Source of the DNA: Spongospora subterranea
Lineage: Eukaryota; Endomyxa; Phytomyxea; Plasmodiophorida; Plasmodiophoridae
Direction of reading: 5' to 3'
DNA: 10,785 nt
Assembly (NCBI GenBank): GCA_900404475.1
Contig: OUQQ01000660.1
Location: forward strand, 1,765-12,549
Below the pieces are notes generated by a model. That model did not search any database. It was not told the origin of the DNA and was given only the letters and a program-made list of their open reading frames with translations. Of the stretch, positions 1 through 8,490 are shown piece by piece; within the stretch, counting starts at the first letter, position 1; the number at the start of each line of letters is the position of its first letter. Position numbers and translations under genes: made by a program.

Positions 1-663
1 GTCCAAATATTGACTGACCTTAAATTGACGATATGTGACACATCGTTGAATCTGGCATATATTATAGTACATATGACCGACATAGTCCAGATTTGAGAAT
101 ATAAACGTCTTCGAGATATCAAAACCGATGGCAATAATGTCTTTTGCGTTCTCATAGGCAAGACGATGCGCTTCATCCACTTTGAACAGAACTCAGCCGG
201 GTGTTTAATACAAGTAAAACATGTGGGACCGACATGGAAGGTTATCTTTAAAAAAAAACTTTTCATCATCTGTCAGTTGGATGACAAGAGGAACATTGAA
301 TGCGTCCTGGAGGTATTTGTTGAACATGAACGGAACGAGATGACCAACATGTAATGCTTCATAAGATGGTCCCCGACCAGTGTACAAATAAAAAGGTTTC
401 TTGGCCTCATACAAGTCCAGAATTCGATCCAGTTCACGGTGAGAAAAAAACGTTCCGCGGGAGAGCAATGGATGTACTGGTTTCCCGGTTAACCGAGCCA
501 TTCGGTCAACCGTTTCTTGCGAAATTCGTTCCGTCCCGAAATCGCGAATTAGTTTATCGTAATCGATTCCCTCTGCTCCAGCTGTTACATTCCATGGATC
601 AACAAACTGTTCCACCTTCACCGGATCCGTTTCTCCATTCCCATTCGAGCTAATTGACTCCAT
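1..663 (-). CDS. Cytosolic tryptophanyl-tRNA synthetase, copy A (5' part, cut by left edge)
   Basis: Class I aminoacyl-tRNA synthetase that charges tRNA-Trp in the cytosol. Start ATG at 663; exon 1 is 663–234, a 54-nt intron is 233–180 (donor GTCGGT, acceptor AAAG), exon 2 is 179–19, and the next intron begins at 18 and leaves the window. The 197 visible residues begin with a short Asn/Gly-rich leader, then FVDPWNV and GIDYDKL. The nucleotide-binding motif appears as HVGH at residues 105–108, inside [23 protein letters not shown] and [12 protein letters not shown] follow, all typical of the eukaryotic cytosolic enzyme. No WHEP domain precedes it. No stop or frameshift is seen, in contrast to copy B, so this is probably the working gene. 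The frame stays open upstream of 663, but that stretch overlaps the opposing gene and lacks family similarity. The KMS loop lies beyond the edge. Confidence 0.93.
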
Positions 664-822
664 TATCGCTGTTTTACTGTCGATGTCACGTTGCCTTTTC
701 GGCACGGAACAAATTTGCGGACCACTGTAATGTACTCCTGACTCTTGAGACGACTGTGTGCCCTGGCCCCTGATGGTGATCTGGCATTTGGACTTGCTGT
801 ATCTCGATTGCGTGGTCACTCG
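664..822. promoter_or_regulatory. Probable bidirectional promoter interval
   Basis: These 159 bases separate the start codons of two divergently read genes, the synthetase (minus) and an unrecognised protein (plus), so the promoters of both must lie here or overlap the 5' ends. I see no TATA box or other core element that I would name. The call rests on gene geometry only. Confidence 0.4.
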
Positions 823-1609
823 ATGGATGAAGTTAAGGGAAGCGCACGACATGAGAAGGCAAACTTCCCTAGCGAGACGAATGGGACTGCAGCCATGTTG
901 ATTGCCAGAGCAGTGGCCAAACTGATTCCGAAAGCCCATCTCAATGCTGAACCCTCGTATCCTTCTCTCACAAGGTACAGCGCTTTCCTTAGCATGTGCG
1001 GTCCCCGAATATTAATTGTATTTGTGTTTTAGAGGGGAAATCCAAATAAAATGCCCTGAACTTTGTGAGAAACCAGAAGACGATTTCTCTGACCGGATTG
1101 TTCATATTATTGAGACCGGTATCGCATCATGTCAAGATATCTTCACATTTTCAGAAGATAAAGCACTTAACGTCGATCTATCACCATCATCATCACAATT
1201 ATGGGTACAGCCACATTTCCCCAATACATCTGCCGCCTCCATCCCGTCCATTGTCAAACTTAAATTTAACAAATCTCGACACACTTTGACAATCCAGTTC
1301 AAAGTCGGAGATGGGACAAATAGCAAGTCTATTTCAGCTAAGGCAACTAATGTCAAGGGAGAAACCGTCATGGTCGGGCGAAAAGTGGCACCTTTGGCAA
1401 CACATTCCATTGAAGTTACGGATGTGGTCCTAGATGAGTTATCGCGTTTTGTTGAAGTGAAAGCGTTATTGGGAAGTCTTCCACAATCACAGAAGGAACT
1501 GTTCGAACAGAGCGCACATCGCTCTGTGCAAGCGGTGTTAGAGCGATTTCAGAATCTGATTTATTCTCAAGGATTTGCAGCTGCATCTGACCTTCATAAC
1601 CGTAGCTGA
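823..1609 (+). CDS. Unrecognised two-exon protein, 242 aa
   Basis: I do not recognise this family. Exon 1 is 823–974, a 58-nt intron is 975–1032 (donor GTACAG, acceptor TTTTAG), and exon 2 is 1033–1609, ending TGA. The split codon AG|A joins cleanly and gives 242 residues. ATG 823 is the first ATG in frame. No signal peptide, membrane segment or catalytic motif is evident. The first 45 residues contain an Ala-rich, mildly basic helix-like stretch ([17 protein letters not shown]). A mixed region follows with a Ser-rich loop (DLSPSSSQ), then a probable beta-rich stretch with alternating hydrophobics ([11 protein letters not shown]), and the last 60 residues look helical. The spliced intron and long uninterrupted exon 2 support a real gene. 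It is divergent from the synthetase gene, and its 3' end faces the zinc-finger gene 90 nt away. Confidence 0.75.
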
Positions 1610-1639
1610 CGTGGTTAATCCACATTTATATTACCAACA

Positions 1640-1660
1640 TTTATTGTTTGAATAAATAAA
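1640..1660. promoter_or_regulatory. Back-to-back polyadenylation signals
   Basis: AATAAA occurs on the plus strand at 1651–1656 and again at 1655–1660, 42 bases past the stop of the plus-strand gene. On the minus strand AATAAA is at 1645–1640, about 55 bases past the stop of the zinc-finger gene. The convergent genes therefore appear to share a compact 3' processing interval, and their 3' UTRs may overlap. The signal is short and AT-rich, so chance cannot be excluded. Confidence 0.45.
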
Positions 1661-1699
1661 ATTACACGTCCACAGCATCGCACAGATATGAAACCAATG

Positions 1700-2595
1700 T
1701 TAGGCGGCATCTTCTGACGAAGATGCGTTACAGACCTATCGAATACACATATTGATTATTGGAAAGTATCTGGATGAGTACACGAACCTTATCAACATTA
1801 ATTGTTTTCCTATCTTCCAACAAACGTGGGTCGTCATCTACAGAAATGACAGTGGAACCCTCGAGATTCAGAGTCGACCCTTCTACATTGACAGAGGCAC
1901 TGTCGGTGTTGGAGAATACGGTCTCAGCATTTGTTGCTGATTCGTCAAATCTTGCAGATGGTTCTTCGATGTCCATTACCGACTCCTGACAAACAGATTT
2001 CTCAAGGTTCTCGTGAGGCATCATTATTTGACTTGTCGACACCAAAATTGTGCCGGGACCTTCCACAACAGGAACAGGTTTGTAAAATTCTGATTCACTT
2101 CTGTTGATGCCATGAGATGTTCTCATATGGCGAGTTCTGACATGAATCAGTGCATGATGGCCAACGACTCCAGGGAGAATCTTACAATTGATACCGATGG
2201 CTATAGCTTCGCTCACAGTGTGTACAGCGATGAGGCTTTTCTGTGCTATGAACGATTTGGTGTCGTGTCAAACTCCATCGATTCTCGAATGATTTATGAC
2301 AAAGTGGACAGCCGAACTGTGGCTCGACCAACCTCGCGGTTTTCAGGTGAATTCTTGAATGTGCTTTGAGCTGGGATTTTAATGGAAATCGTAATCCTGG
2401 ACATTTTGAGCAGGAAAAAGACGCTTGACCTGTATGCAATCGAAAATGGCGGTCTAGATCGATACGGCGGGCGAATCGTTTGCAGCATTCGGTGCAGCGG
2501 AGTCCTACTGGACAAGGGATCTGAAACACAGAGGAAGGGCGACGTGTAATAACTACAGGATCTATGGGCATCTCCGAGATTAGCTCGGACGACAT
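1700..2595 (-). CDS. C2H2 zinc-finger protein, four fingers, about 264 aa
   Basis: Probable nuclear DNA-binding protein. Exons are 2595–2186, 2136–1788 and 1735–1700. Four fingers occupy residues 34–145: C34/C37/H50/H54; C62/C65/H79/H83, with a loop one residue longer than usual; C96/C99/H112/H116; and C124/C127/H140/H145. Linkers include the TGEKP-like HTGQASF and HSTEKPH. The fourth finger is complete only after removing a 49-nt intron (2185–2137, donor GTAAG, acceptor GTCAG). Splicing restores YQLTRHMRTSH, so that intron is well supported. The tail is acidic and Ser/Thr-rich, like many activation or low-complexity regions. A second intron at 1787–1736 (52 nt) is inferred from size and gives an end reading SSSEDAA; unspliced, the frame would stop at 1728 instead. 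Target genes cannot be inferred. Confidence 0.86.
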
Positions 2596-2720
2596 GTCGT
2601 CTTGAAGCGACAGCGCCCCCCTATTTGGTAATCGGGGAAGGGGCCAGAGATTTGGGATCCGGTTCCGTTATCGCCGTGGATTCATCAACGTGGAGACACG
2701 GACAACAGTACTGTGAAATA

Positions 2721-2791
2721 ATGGCGCAGCCATGTACACCCACCGTCATCATTGATCATCTCGGCATCACAACAGTCGAGAGTATCACGAC
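2721..2791 (+). CDS. Possible first coding exon of an unresolved gene
   Basis: An ATG at 2721 opens 23 codons (MAQPCTPTVIIDHLG onward) that run into a perfect donor, GTAAGT, at 2792. The exon would lie head-to-head with the zinc-finger gene, 125 nt from its start codon. I could not find a convincing second exon. Joining to the acceptor CCTAG at about 3101 keeps a frame open for some 18 codons. Other acceptors at about 2861 and 2938 also give short open frames. It could be a noncoding transcript or chance. Confidence 0.28.
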
Positions 2792-3492
2792 GTAAGTTTT
2801 CTCATTTTACTGACCTGTTTTGCTTCGATGAGTGTAAATTAATGCATTCCACGATCATCAGATTCTTAATCGCGCAGAACTCTTCAATCATTTGTTTTTC
2901 TCTTTTGCACGTTTGTACTCTTCGACGTCAGGCACGCATTCGTGTTTCATGTTGCCGGGTATTTTATGTGAACCAGGGAATCAGTTTCACGACAACCACT
3001 GCTTAATCTTCGCATCATCCGTTGTCGATATTGAATAAGACTAACGAAGCAGTATAATTCGTGAATTAACACATACATATTTGACTGCTGCCATTGCCTA
3101 GGGCGGCGTTGCAAACAACGTTCGCCACAATTTCGCGCAATACGACATCAGTTGTAAGCCGTCTTTAGAATTGGCCGGAATTCGACAAGAGTTCCTGAAT
3201 TCATTACCCTGATGCTTTGTGCTGCCGTACTACACCCTGCTAATATTCCGGACTACAAACGGACTGATTTCATTCAAAAGGGGCTCTTCTTATACATACG
3301 TGTACACACTACATACAAAAGGACAGTATACAATACACCAGAGGGACAGAGTGCAGACTCGCGTCTCCGCCAATTTATCTGTCAATCGAGCTAAAAATCA
3401 ATGCGAAGTCGAAGAGATTGTCCTGCGTTTATTTTGGTGATAACCTATGCCCTAACAAGCTATTTGCAAACGGATCCTATCTTCGAAAGAAT
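2792..3492. other. No confident gene
   Basis: This stretch has no reading frame that I can tie to a family. From 3102 to about 3206 a 35-codon frame reads GVANNVRHNFAQYD and on to a TGA, just after an acceptor-like CCTAG, so a short exon is possible. The part around 3290–3360 is rich in ACA/TAC words and looks noncoding. I see no tRNA, rRNA or clear long terminal repeat. Confidence 0.3.
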
Positions 3493-4113
3493 TCATCCAA
3501 GTTCGTGGAAGTATTTGTACGTTTGTGAGATTTCGTAAATCATAGACGCACTTGACTTGGACAGTGAAATTGAAATCGAGGTTTTAGCACTGAAAACAAT
3601 TGCACTGAAACCGCAAAAGCATGAATGTGGGATTTTGTTATCAGAACTCAATTGGCCTTTGATAGTGAAATGGAGGCTTTGGCACTGGAAAATTCTTCGA
3701 AGCGTTCTCTGTTGAGCTTCAATGACGGCGTTAACAAAGTTAATGGACAGACCGTGGTCATGAAAACATGAAGGAATCCAATAACTGGTTAAACGGAGCA
3801 GGAAGCACCATGAATATTGTAAATATATAAAACCGAAATGCACGGTTAGACGTTTGGACTCGGGACAGCAAGCATTCACGCAGACGCTTTTTGCAATGGT
3901 CTGGGTTTGTTCGAAAATGGCAAGAACATTTGCCCAAATCACGATTGCCTCAAACTTAGAAGTTGGCCCCATCCAAGAGTCTTGAAATACGGGCACCCTT
4001 TCGATGTTGTACTGAAATTGTGCGACCCGTCACGCTTCTGTGTTGATTCTAATCTTTGTATATTCTTCCAACGGCGCCCATTGCCGTATCCTTCCAGACA
4101 TTACACTTTTCAT
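3493..4113 (-). pseudogene. Interrupted minus-strand reading frame, unrecognised
   Basis: From ATG 4113 the frame runs 27 codons (including RIRQWAPLEEYTKIRINTEA), meets a TGA at 4032–4030, then stays open for 178 more codons to the stop at 3493. The residues on both sides of the stop look continuous in character (NTEA, stop, RVAQFQYNIERVP), and a TGG-to-TGA change would explain the interruption. The later part has aromatic and hydrophobic clusters but no motif that I recognise. It may be a decayed gene, a gene with introns that I have not placed, or a chance frame. Confidence 0.25.
3560..3702. repeat. Imperfect direct repeat, two copies about 101 bp apart
   Basis: The bases from 3560 (GACAGTGAAATTGAAATCGA and on through TTTTAGCACTGAAAA) recur in diverged form from 3661 (GATAGTGAAATGGAGGCTTT, then GGCACTGGAAAA). 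The second copy lacks a short stretch present in the first. On the plus strand the copies would encode acidic peptides like DSEIEIEVLALK and DSEMEALALE, but in different frames. On the minus strand they encode FSAKTSISISLSK and FSSAKASISLSK, also in different frames. The unit might come from an unrecognised repeat or a decayed coding repeat. Confidence 0.35.
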
Positions 4114-4202
4114 GAGCTGCTATTGATACTGATAACGGCAATTTAACCTGGTAACATCATGATTACGTTGCAGGTAGCTATATCAACTGCCTTCCTATAA
4201 CT

Positions 4203-4378
4203 TTATTCAGATTTACTCTTCTGGACATCATGACTCTCACTGTAAAAAAAAATAAAAGATTAGAGCAAGAAGTTTCATACCTTTCAATGGCCGATTGATG
4301 GTTGGTATGATCTCCATCTTTATGACAAGGATAGCGTCGATTTGCATCAACCAGCTGCAGGTAGTAACGCGTCATCAT
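4203..4378 (-). CDS. Possible small two-exon protein, 44 aa
   Basis: ATG at 4378 (or 4375) opens exon 1, 4378–4281. A 41-nt intron with donor GTATG and a strong pyrimidine tract before TTTACAG spans 4280–4240. Exon 2 is 4239–4203, ending TAA. The spliced product is a 44-residue hydrophilic protein containing one Cys, several His and a charged tail (SHDVQKSKSE). I know no family for it. If unspliced, the frame reads through to 4178 and gives 66 residues, so splicing is not needed to avoid a stop. The gene would be head-to-head with fumarase, with 141 nt between start codons. Upstream exons may be missing. Confidence 0.4.
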
Positions 4379-4519
4379 GAGCCCATAAGTCGACGGCGCA
4401 CTTTACATGCGAGAATAAACATACTGTATACAACCGTTGAGTGACGACTGACAGCGACTGGCGACTCATCGTATTACGGGCTGAAATCTGAAGGCAGTAG
4501 GGTCTTGCCTCTTTTCTAT

Positions 4520-6557
4520 ATGCTTTCTCAAATCTGCAGACGCTCTGGGTCTGGAGGCGCTCTGTACTCTGCTTTGCGAGACATGAAGCCTTTTAGTAGT
4601 GTAATTACGCTGTTTTGATTACGCCACCCACGTATTCATTTTGCATTTTTAACAGGCTGCTAAACGTATCGAGAAAGATACATTCGGCCCTATCGAAGTT
4701 GACGCATCTGTATACTGGGGGGCACAAACGCAAAGGTCGATAAGTTACGTACTACCAATAGACAATCTGATAAGTAATTCCCAGATCTCTTCAAAATTTT
4801 GATATTGGTGGAGAGCGTGAGCGTATGCCATTACCTGTTATCAGAGCATTTGGAGTTTTGAAAAAGGCTGCTGCCATCGTCAACAAGAAATTCGGTTTAC
4901 CCGCAAATATATCGGAAGCAATATGCCAGGCAGCAGATGAAGTTATTGCCGGAAAGTTGGATGATCAGTTCCCTCTTGTATGGCTTTGCCTCTTTTATGC
5001 TTGAAGCTGACACTGCTGACACTATGCATAGGTTGTATGGCAAACGGGATCAGGAACACAATCGAATATGAACGCGAATGAGGTGCTGTCGAATCGGGCA
5101 ATAGAATTAATGGGCGGCGAGATCGGGTCAAAGAAACCAGTGCATCCTAACGACCACGTGAACCAAAGTCAATCTTCTAACGACACTTTCCCCACTGTTA
5201 TGCATATCGCGGCGTGTGTTGAGATCAACAACCGCCTTCTGCCTGCCATGAAAGAACTTCATAGTGCTTTAGAGGGTAAAGCTAAGAAATTTGCTGTTAG
5301 TTTTTTGTAGTTTGCACATGCAGGAAGAGTCTAATTTCGAATGTTAGCACATCATCAAGATTGGTCGAACTCACACTCAAGATGCGACACCCTTGACGTT
5401 AGGAGATGAATTCTCGGCGTAATACCTCAGAGAAATGTATTTATATTTAGCTCAATCATTTACTACGTAGATTTGCCACTCAGATTGAGTATGACATTGA
5501 GCGGGTTGAACAATCCCTTCCTCGGCTGTATCAACTGGCTCAAGGAGGAACAGCTGTCGGAACGGTGACTTGTAAGAATATCTTCATGCATTCTGGGTTT
5601 TAACAAATAGTCAGGGTCTGAATACCTTTGTTGGTTTTGATCATATGGTTGCCAGCGAAGTCGCAAGCTTAACATCGCTACCGTTCACTACTGCTCCAAA
5701 TAAGGTTGGACTGTGCGGTTTAACATGTAGCTATTCTGAGATTGGCGCTAGTTTGAGGCGTTATCAGCTCACGATGCCATTGTTCAATGCTCTGCGTCGC
5801 TGAATACGTCAGCCGTTTCAATTATGAAGATCGCCAACGATTTACGCTTCTTAGGCAGCGGCCCTCGGTGAGGCAATGTCCTTGATAAGTCTGAGTTTTA
5901 AAGTTTTATTCAGCTGTGGCCTTGGAGAGTTATCTCTACCGGAAAACGAGCCAGGAAGTTCGATTATGCCTGGAAAGGTTAATCCCACACAGTGTGAAGC
6001 AGCAACGATGGTGGCGGCCCAGGTCATGGGGAACCATACTACCATATCCATTGCTGGATCAAACGGGCATTTTCAGCTCAATGGTTGGGCTCGTTATGCA
6101 ATTGTTGTGCGTGGTCTGAATTTCTCTACAGTATTCAAACCAGTTATGATCAACGCTCTTTGTCAATCGATACGTTTGCTGGCTGATTCTTGTGAACCTG
6201 ATATAAGCTTGCCATCAATTTCATATTGAATAAGTGTCTAGGTCATTCTCTTCGAAAAAACTGCATTGATGGAATTGTCGCTAATGAAGGCAGAATCAAC
6301 AATCTATTGCATGAATCTTTGATGCTTGTAACGGCGTTGAACCCTCACATTGGATACGATAGTAGGCATTTGTATTTATTCTTGTGCTACAACCTTACAG
6401 AAATCATGCAGATGCAGCCGCCGCTGCTAAAAAAGCCCATAAAGACGGCTCTACTTTGAAGGAAGCAGCACTGGCCCTTGGTATATGCTCAAGCGAAGAT
6501 TTCGACAAGTGGGTGCGACCAGATTTAATGTTGGGACCTTCTTTGTACTCCAAATGA
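4520..6557 (+). CDS. FH: Fumarate hydratase, class II, 12 exons, 494 aa
   Basis: Reversible hydration of fumarate to malate in the TCA cycle. Exons: 4520–4600, 4656–4735, 4785–4977, 5032–5295, 5348–5418, 5471–5564, 5615–5704, 5752–5867, 5914–6083, 6132–6191, 6242–6361, 6412–6557. The 11 introns are 46–55 nt, all GT–AG, and every phase joins. The 1485-nt CDS gives 494 residues, close to the usual mitochondrial precursor. Hallmarks: [16 protein letters not shown] near the start; [13 protein letters not shown] at 124–136; HPNDHVN at 156–162; GRTHTQDA at 212–219 with the catalytic-site His 215; and the superfamily signature [10 protein letters not shown] at 344–353. The leader [20 protein letters not shown] is basic, hydroxylated and lacks acidic residues, as in a mitochondrial presequence. 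A second in-frame ATG at 4583 would give a form starting just before RIEKDTFG. Oddity: EFSAFATQ where EFSGY is usual. The gene looks fully intact. Confidence 0.97.
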
Positions 6558-6656
6558 TCATCAATATCGATATTGTTCATCAGATCTTTGAATACAATTG
6601 CAAATATACAACGGTTTTATGTAAAATTAGAGTATTTTTCAAATAATCGCGAAGAC

Positions 6657-8320
6657 CTAGAAGAAGATCTTACGAGGAGCCATAAAGGCTTTAATAAAAT
6701 CATTAGTAACTTGTTCCCTTGCTTTTTGAAATTGGGCTATTAATGGAACCATAGCGTCATGCAACTCTTTCTTCATCTCTCCAGTCGTCAAATCTCCTTT
6801 CAGATATTCATCATAAAGGAACTTCAATTTCGTCATCATGCAGGAAAAAAGACAGATACTGATAAGGAACATGTTTGTCGACATCACAATCGACGATGCT
6901 CTTCCAGAGTTTCGCCATCAGATGAACAGTAATTTGTTGTAAAAATTAAGTCCTCAATGAGATTATGCCACACATTTGGCGCTTGTTTTAACCCGTATAG
7001 TGACTTCAACACTTAACAAACTTGGAACGGGTTGCTAATCCTACGTACATTTGATCAACTTCAACGTTCTCACTGGCAGCTGCTAACGAGAGAACCAAGC
7101 GTAGAATATCACCTCCAACGACAGGGGCGTATGTGTCGTGATAATCTATTCCCTTGCGTTGACTGAATACTTTGACCACAAGTCTTGCCTAGTACCGAAT
7201 TTGTTCATTGGCTTCCTTTTTGACCTTGAATACCCATCGATAACCAAAGGCTTTAGCTCCCTTGGGTAACTCCATCTGCGACCACCTGATACAGCGAACT
7301 TATTGAATTTGTTCTCGACTAGAGCTGCTGTGTCTGTCACAAAGATTGCAGAGTTCGGATCACTTGAGCTCATCTTGCCCTAATCCAGTTTAATCAATAT
7401 GGAGCAAAGGCATTGTCTAGGAAACCAAATCTGGACGCCTTGTAATCCTGGGACAAATTTTCTGTAAATCAGAGCTGGTTTGACAACACCAAGTCGGGGG
7501 GCGGCATCCCTGGTCATCCGGAAATAAGGATCTTGATCGATGGCACACGGAACCAGGCAGGACACATCCTTGGCGCTACCAAAGAAATGAGGGAACGAAC
7601 TGGAAAATGAAAATGCCACCTGGACTGCCGGAAACGCCACTTTACCGCAATTGTAATCGCCATTCGCTCCGAATATACCCTAATTACAATAATTGAGAAA
7701 CAGCAGATCTGTCCAAATATTGACTGACCTTAAATTGACGATATGTGACACATCGTTGAATCTGGCATATATTATAGTACACATGACCGACATAGACCAG
7801 ATTTGAGAATTTAAACGTCTTCGAAATATCAAACCCGATGGCAATAATGTCTTTTGCGTTCTCATAGGCAAGAGGATGCGCTTCATCCACTTTGAACAGA
7901 ACTCAGCCGGGTGTTCAATACAAGTAAAACATGTGAGACCGACATGGAAGGTTATCTTTAAAAAACAAATTAATCATCGGTCAATGGCAAGGAACATTGA
8001 AATGCGTCCTGGAGGTATTTGTTGAACATGAAGGGAACGAGATGACCAGTATGTAATGCCTCATAAGATGGTCCCCGACCAGTGTACAAATACAACGGTT
8101 TCTTGGCCTCATACAGGGTCAAAATTCGATCCAGTTCACGGTGAGAAAGAACGTGCAGCGGGAGAGCAACCGAGCCATTCGGTCAACCGTTTCTTACGAA
8201 ATTCGTCAGTCCCGACGCGTAATCGATCCTCTACCCCAACTATTACATTCCATGGATCAAAAACTGTTCCACCTTCACCTGATCGGTGTCTCCGTTCTCG
8301 TTCGTGCTGATCGAAACCAT
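6657..8320 (-). pseudogene. Tryptophanyl-tRNA synthetase, copy B, decayed duplicate
   Basis: Second copy of the left-edge gene, kept with its introns: 7943–7890 (54 nt), 7728–7680 (49 nt) and a former 51-nt intron at 7430–7380. Bases 7711–7960 match 1–250 almost base for base. Recognisable parts: start ATG 8320, HTGH in place of HVGH near 8056, [43 protein letters not shown], and a complete C-terminus (KGDLTTGEMKKEL to APRKIFF, stop at 6657). Lesions: a 1-nt loss near codon 21, a 24-nt loss near 8168, a net 19-nt loss near 8205–8245, a frame shift and stops around 7965–8010, loss of the donor at 7430 (AT instead of GT), a copia insertion after 7278, and frame breaks near 6895 and 6840. It cannot encode the enzyme. 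Its 3' end lies 99 nt from that of fumarase, tail to tail. Confidence 0.92.
6916..7277 (-). mobile_element. Ty1/copia reverse-transcriptase fragment inside the copy B synthetase
   Basis: About 362 nt of Ty1/copia polyprotein (RVT_2-type reverse transcriptase) interrupt the synthetase sequence between SGGR (7278–7280) and ETLEEHR (from 6913). Visible landmarks in order are [48 protein letters not shown] and, after a frame change, LKSLYGLKQAP. The fragment is decayed: a TAG at 7191–7189 replaces the Lys codon of the usual RYKARLV, and some 17 residues are lost before the SLYGLKQAP block. No long terminal repeats, primer-binding site or target duplication longer than 2–3 bases is seen. It is therefore an internal piece, not a full insertion, and it lies in the same orientation as the gene. 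Confidence 0.82.
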
Positions 8321-8490
8321 CATTGCTTCTGAGTTTATAGTTGGTCCCTGCCAAGTTGCTGCCTCCGAAGTCTACCGCAGTGACGCTGACACATCATCCT
8401 TCTCAGTTTGGTTCAGCACTGACGATACTATTTTTGGAATCGGTCACTGTCACTGTCAGCGGACAGGCTCTAAGACATCTCCACCGCGCA
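8321..8490. other. Spacer between synthetase pseudogene and transposon
   Basis: These bases hold no supported gene. Similarity to the upstream region of copy A (around 664–690) fades within about 15 bases of the start codon, so the duplicated segment seems to end here. A CCACCGCGCA word at 8481 resembles one inside the transposon end, so the element might begin slightly further left than called. Confidence 0.35.

Noticed and set aside
664..939. In-frame minus-strand extension upstream of the copy A synthetase start
   Set aside because: It lacks synthetase similarity and overlaps the opposing gene's exon 1 and promoter interval. The ATG at 663 gives a normal cytosolic N-terminus.
1132..1625. 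Minus-strand frames inside the unrecognised plus-strand gene
   Set aside because: They are antisense shadows of a long spliced coding exon and show no family similarity.
1752..2369. Plus-strand frames across the zinc-finger gene
   Set aside because: The minus strand encodes four C2H2 fingers, so these are shadows.
3212..3440. LTR or gag-like region around 3290–3440
   Set aside because: The ACA/TAC-rich text suggested an LTR boundary, but I found no matching second LTR, primer-binding site or coding domain.
4520..6557. Fumarase as a fragmented pseudogene
   Set aside because: The frame breaks all coincide with 46–55-nt GT–AG introns, and the spliced CDS is complete with a multiple-of-three length.
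8136..8354. Separate small protein gene at the 5' end of the synthetase pseudogene
   Set aside because: Its residues are the frameshifted synthetase N-terminus (FDPWNVIVG matches [10 protein letters not shown]), not an independent gene.
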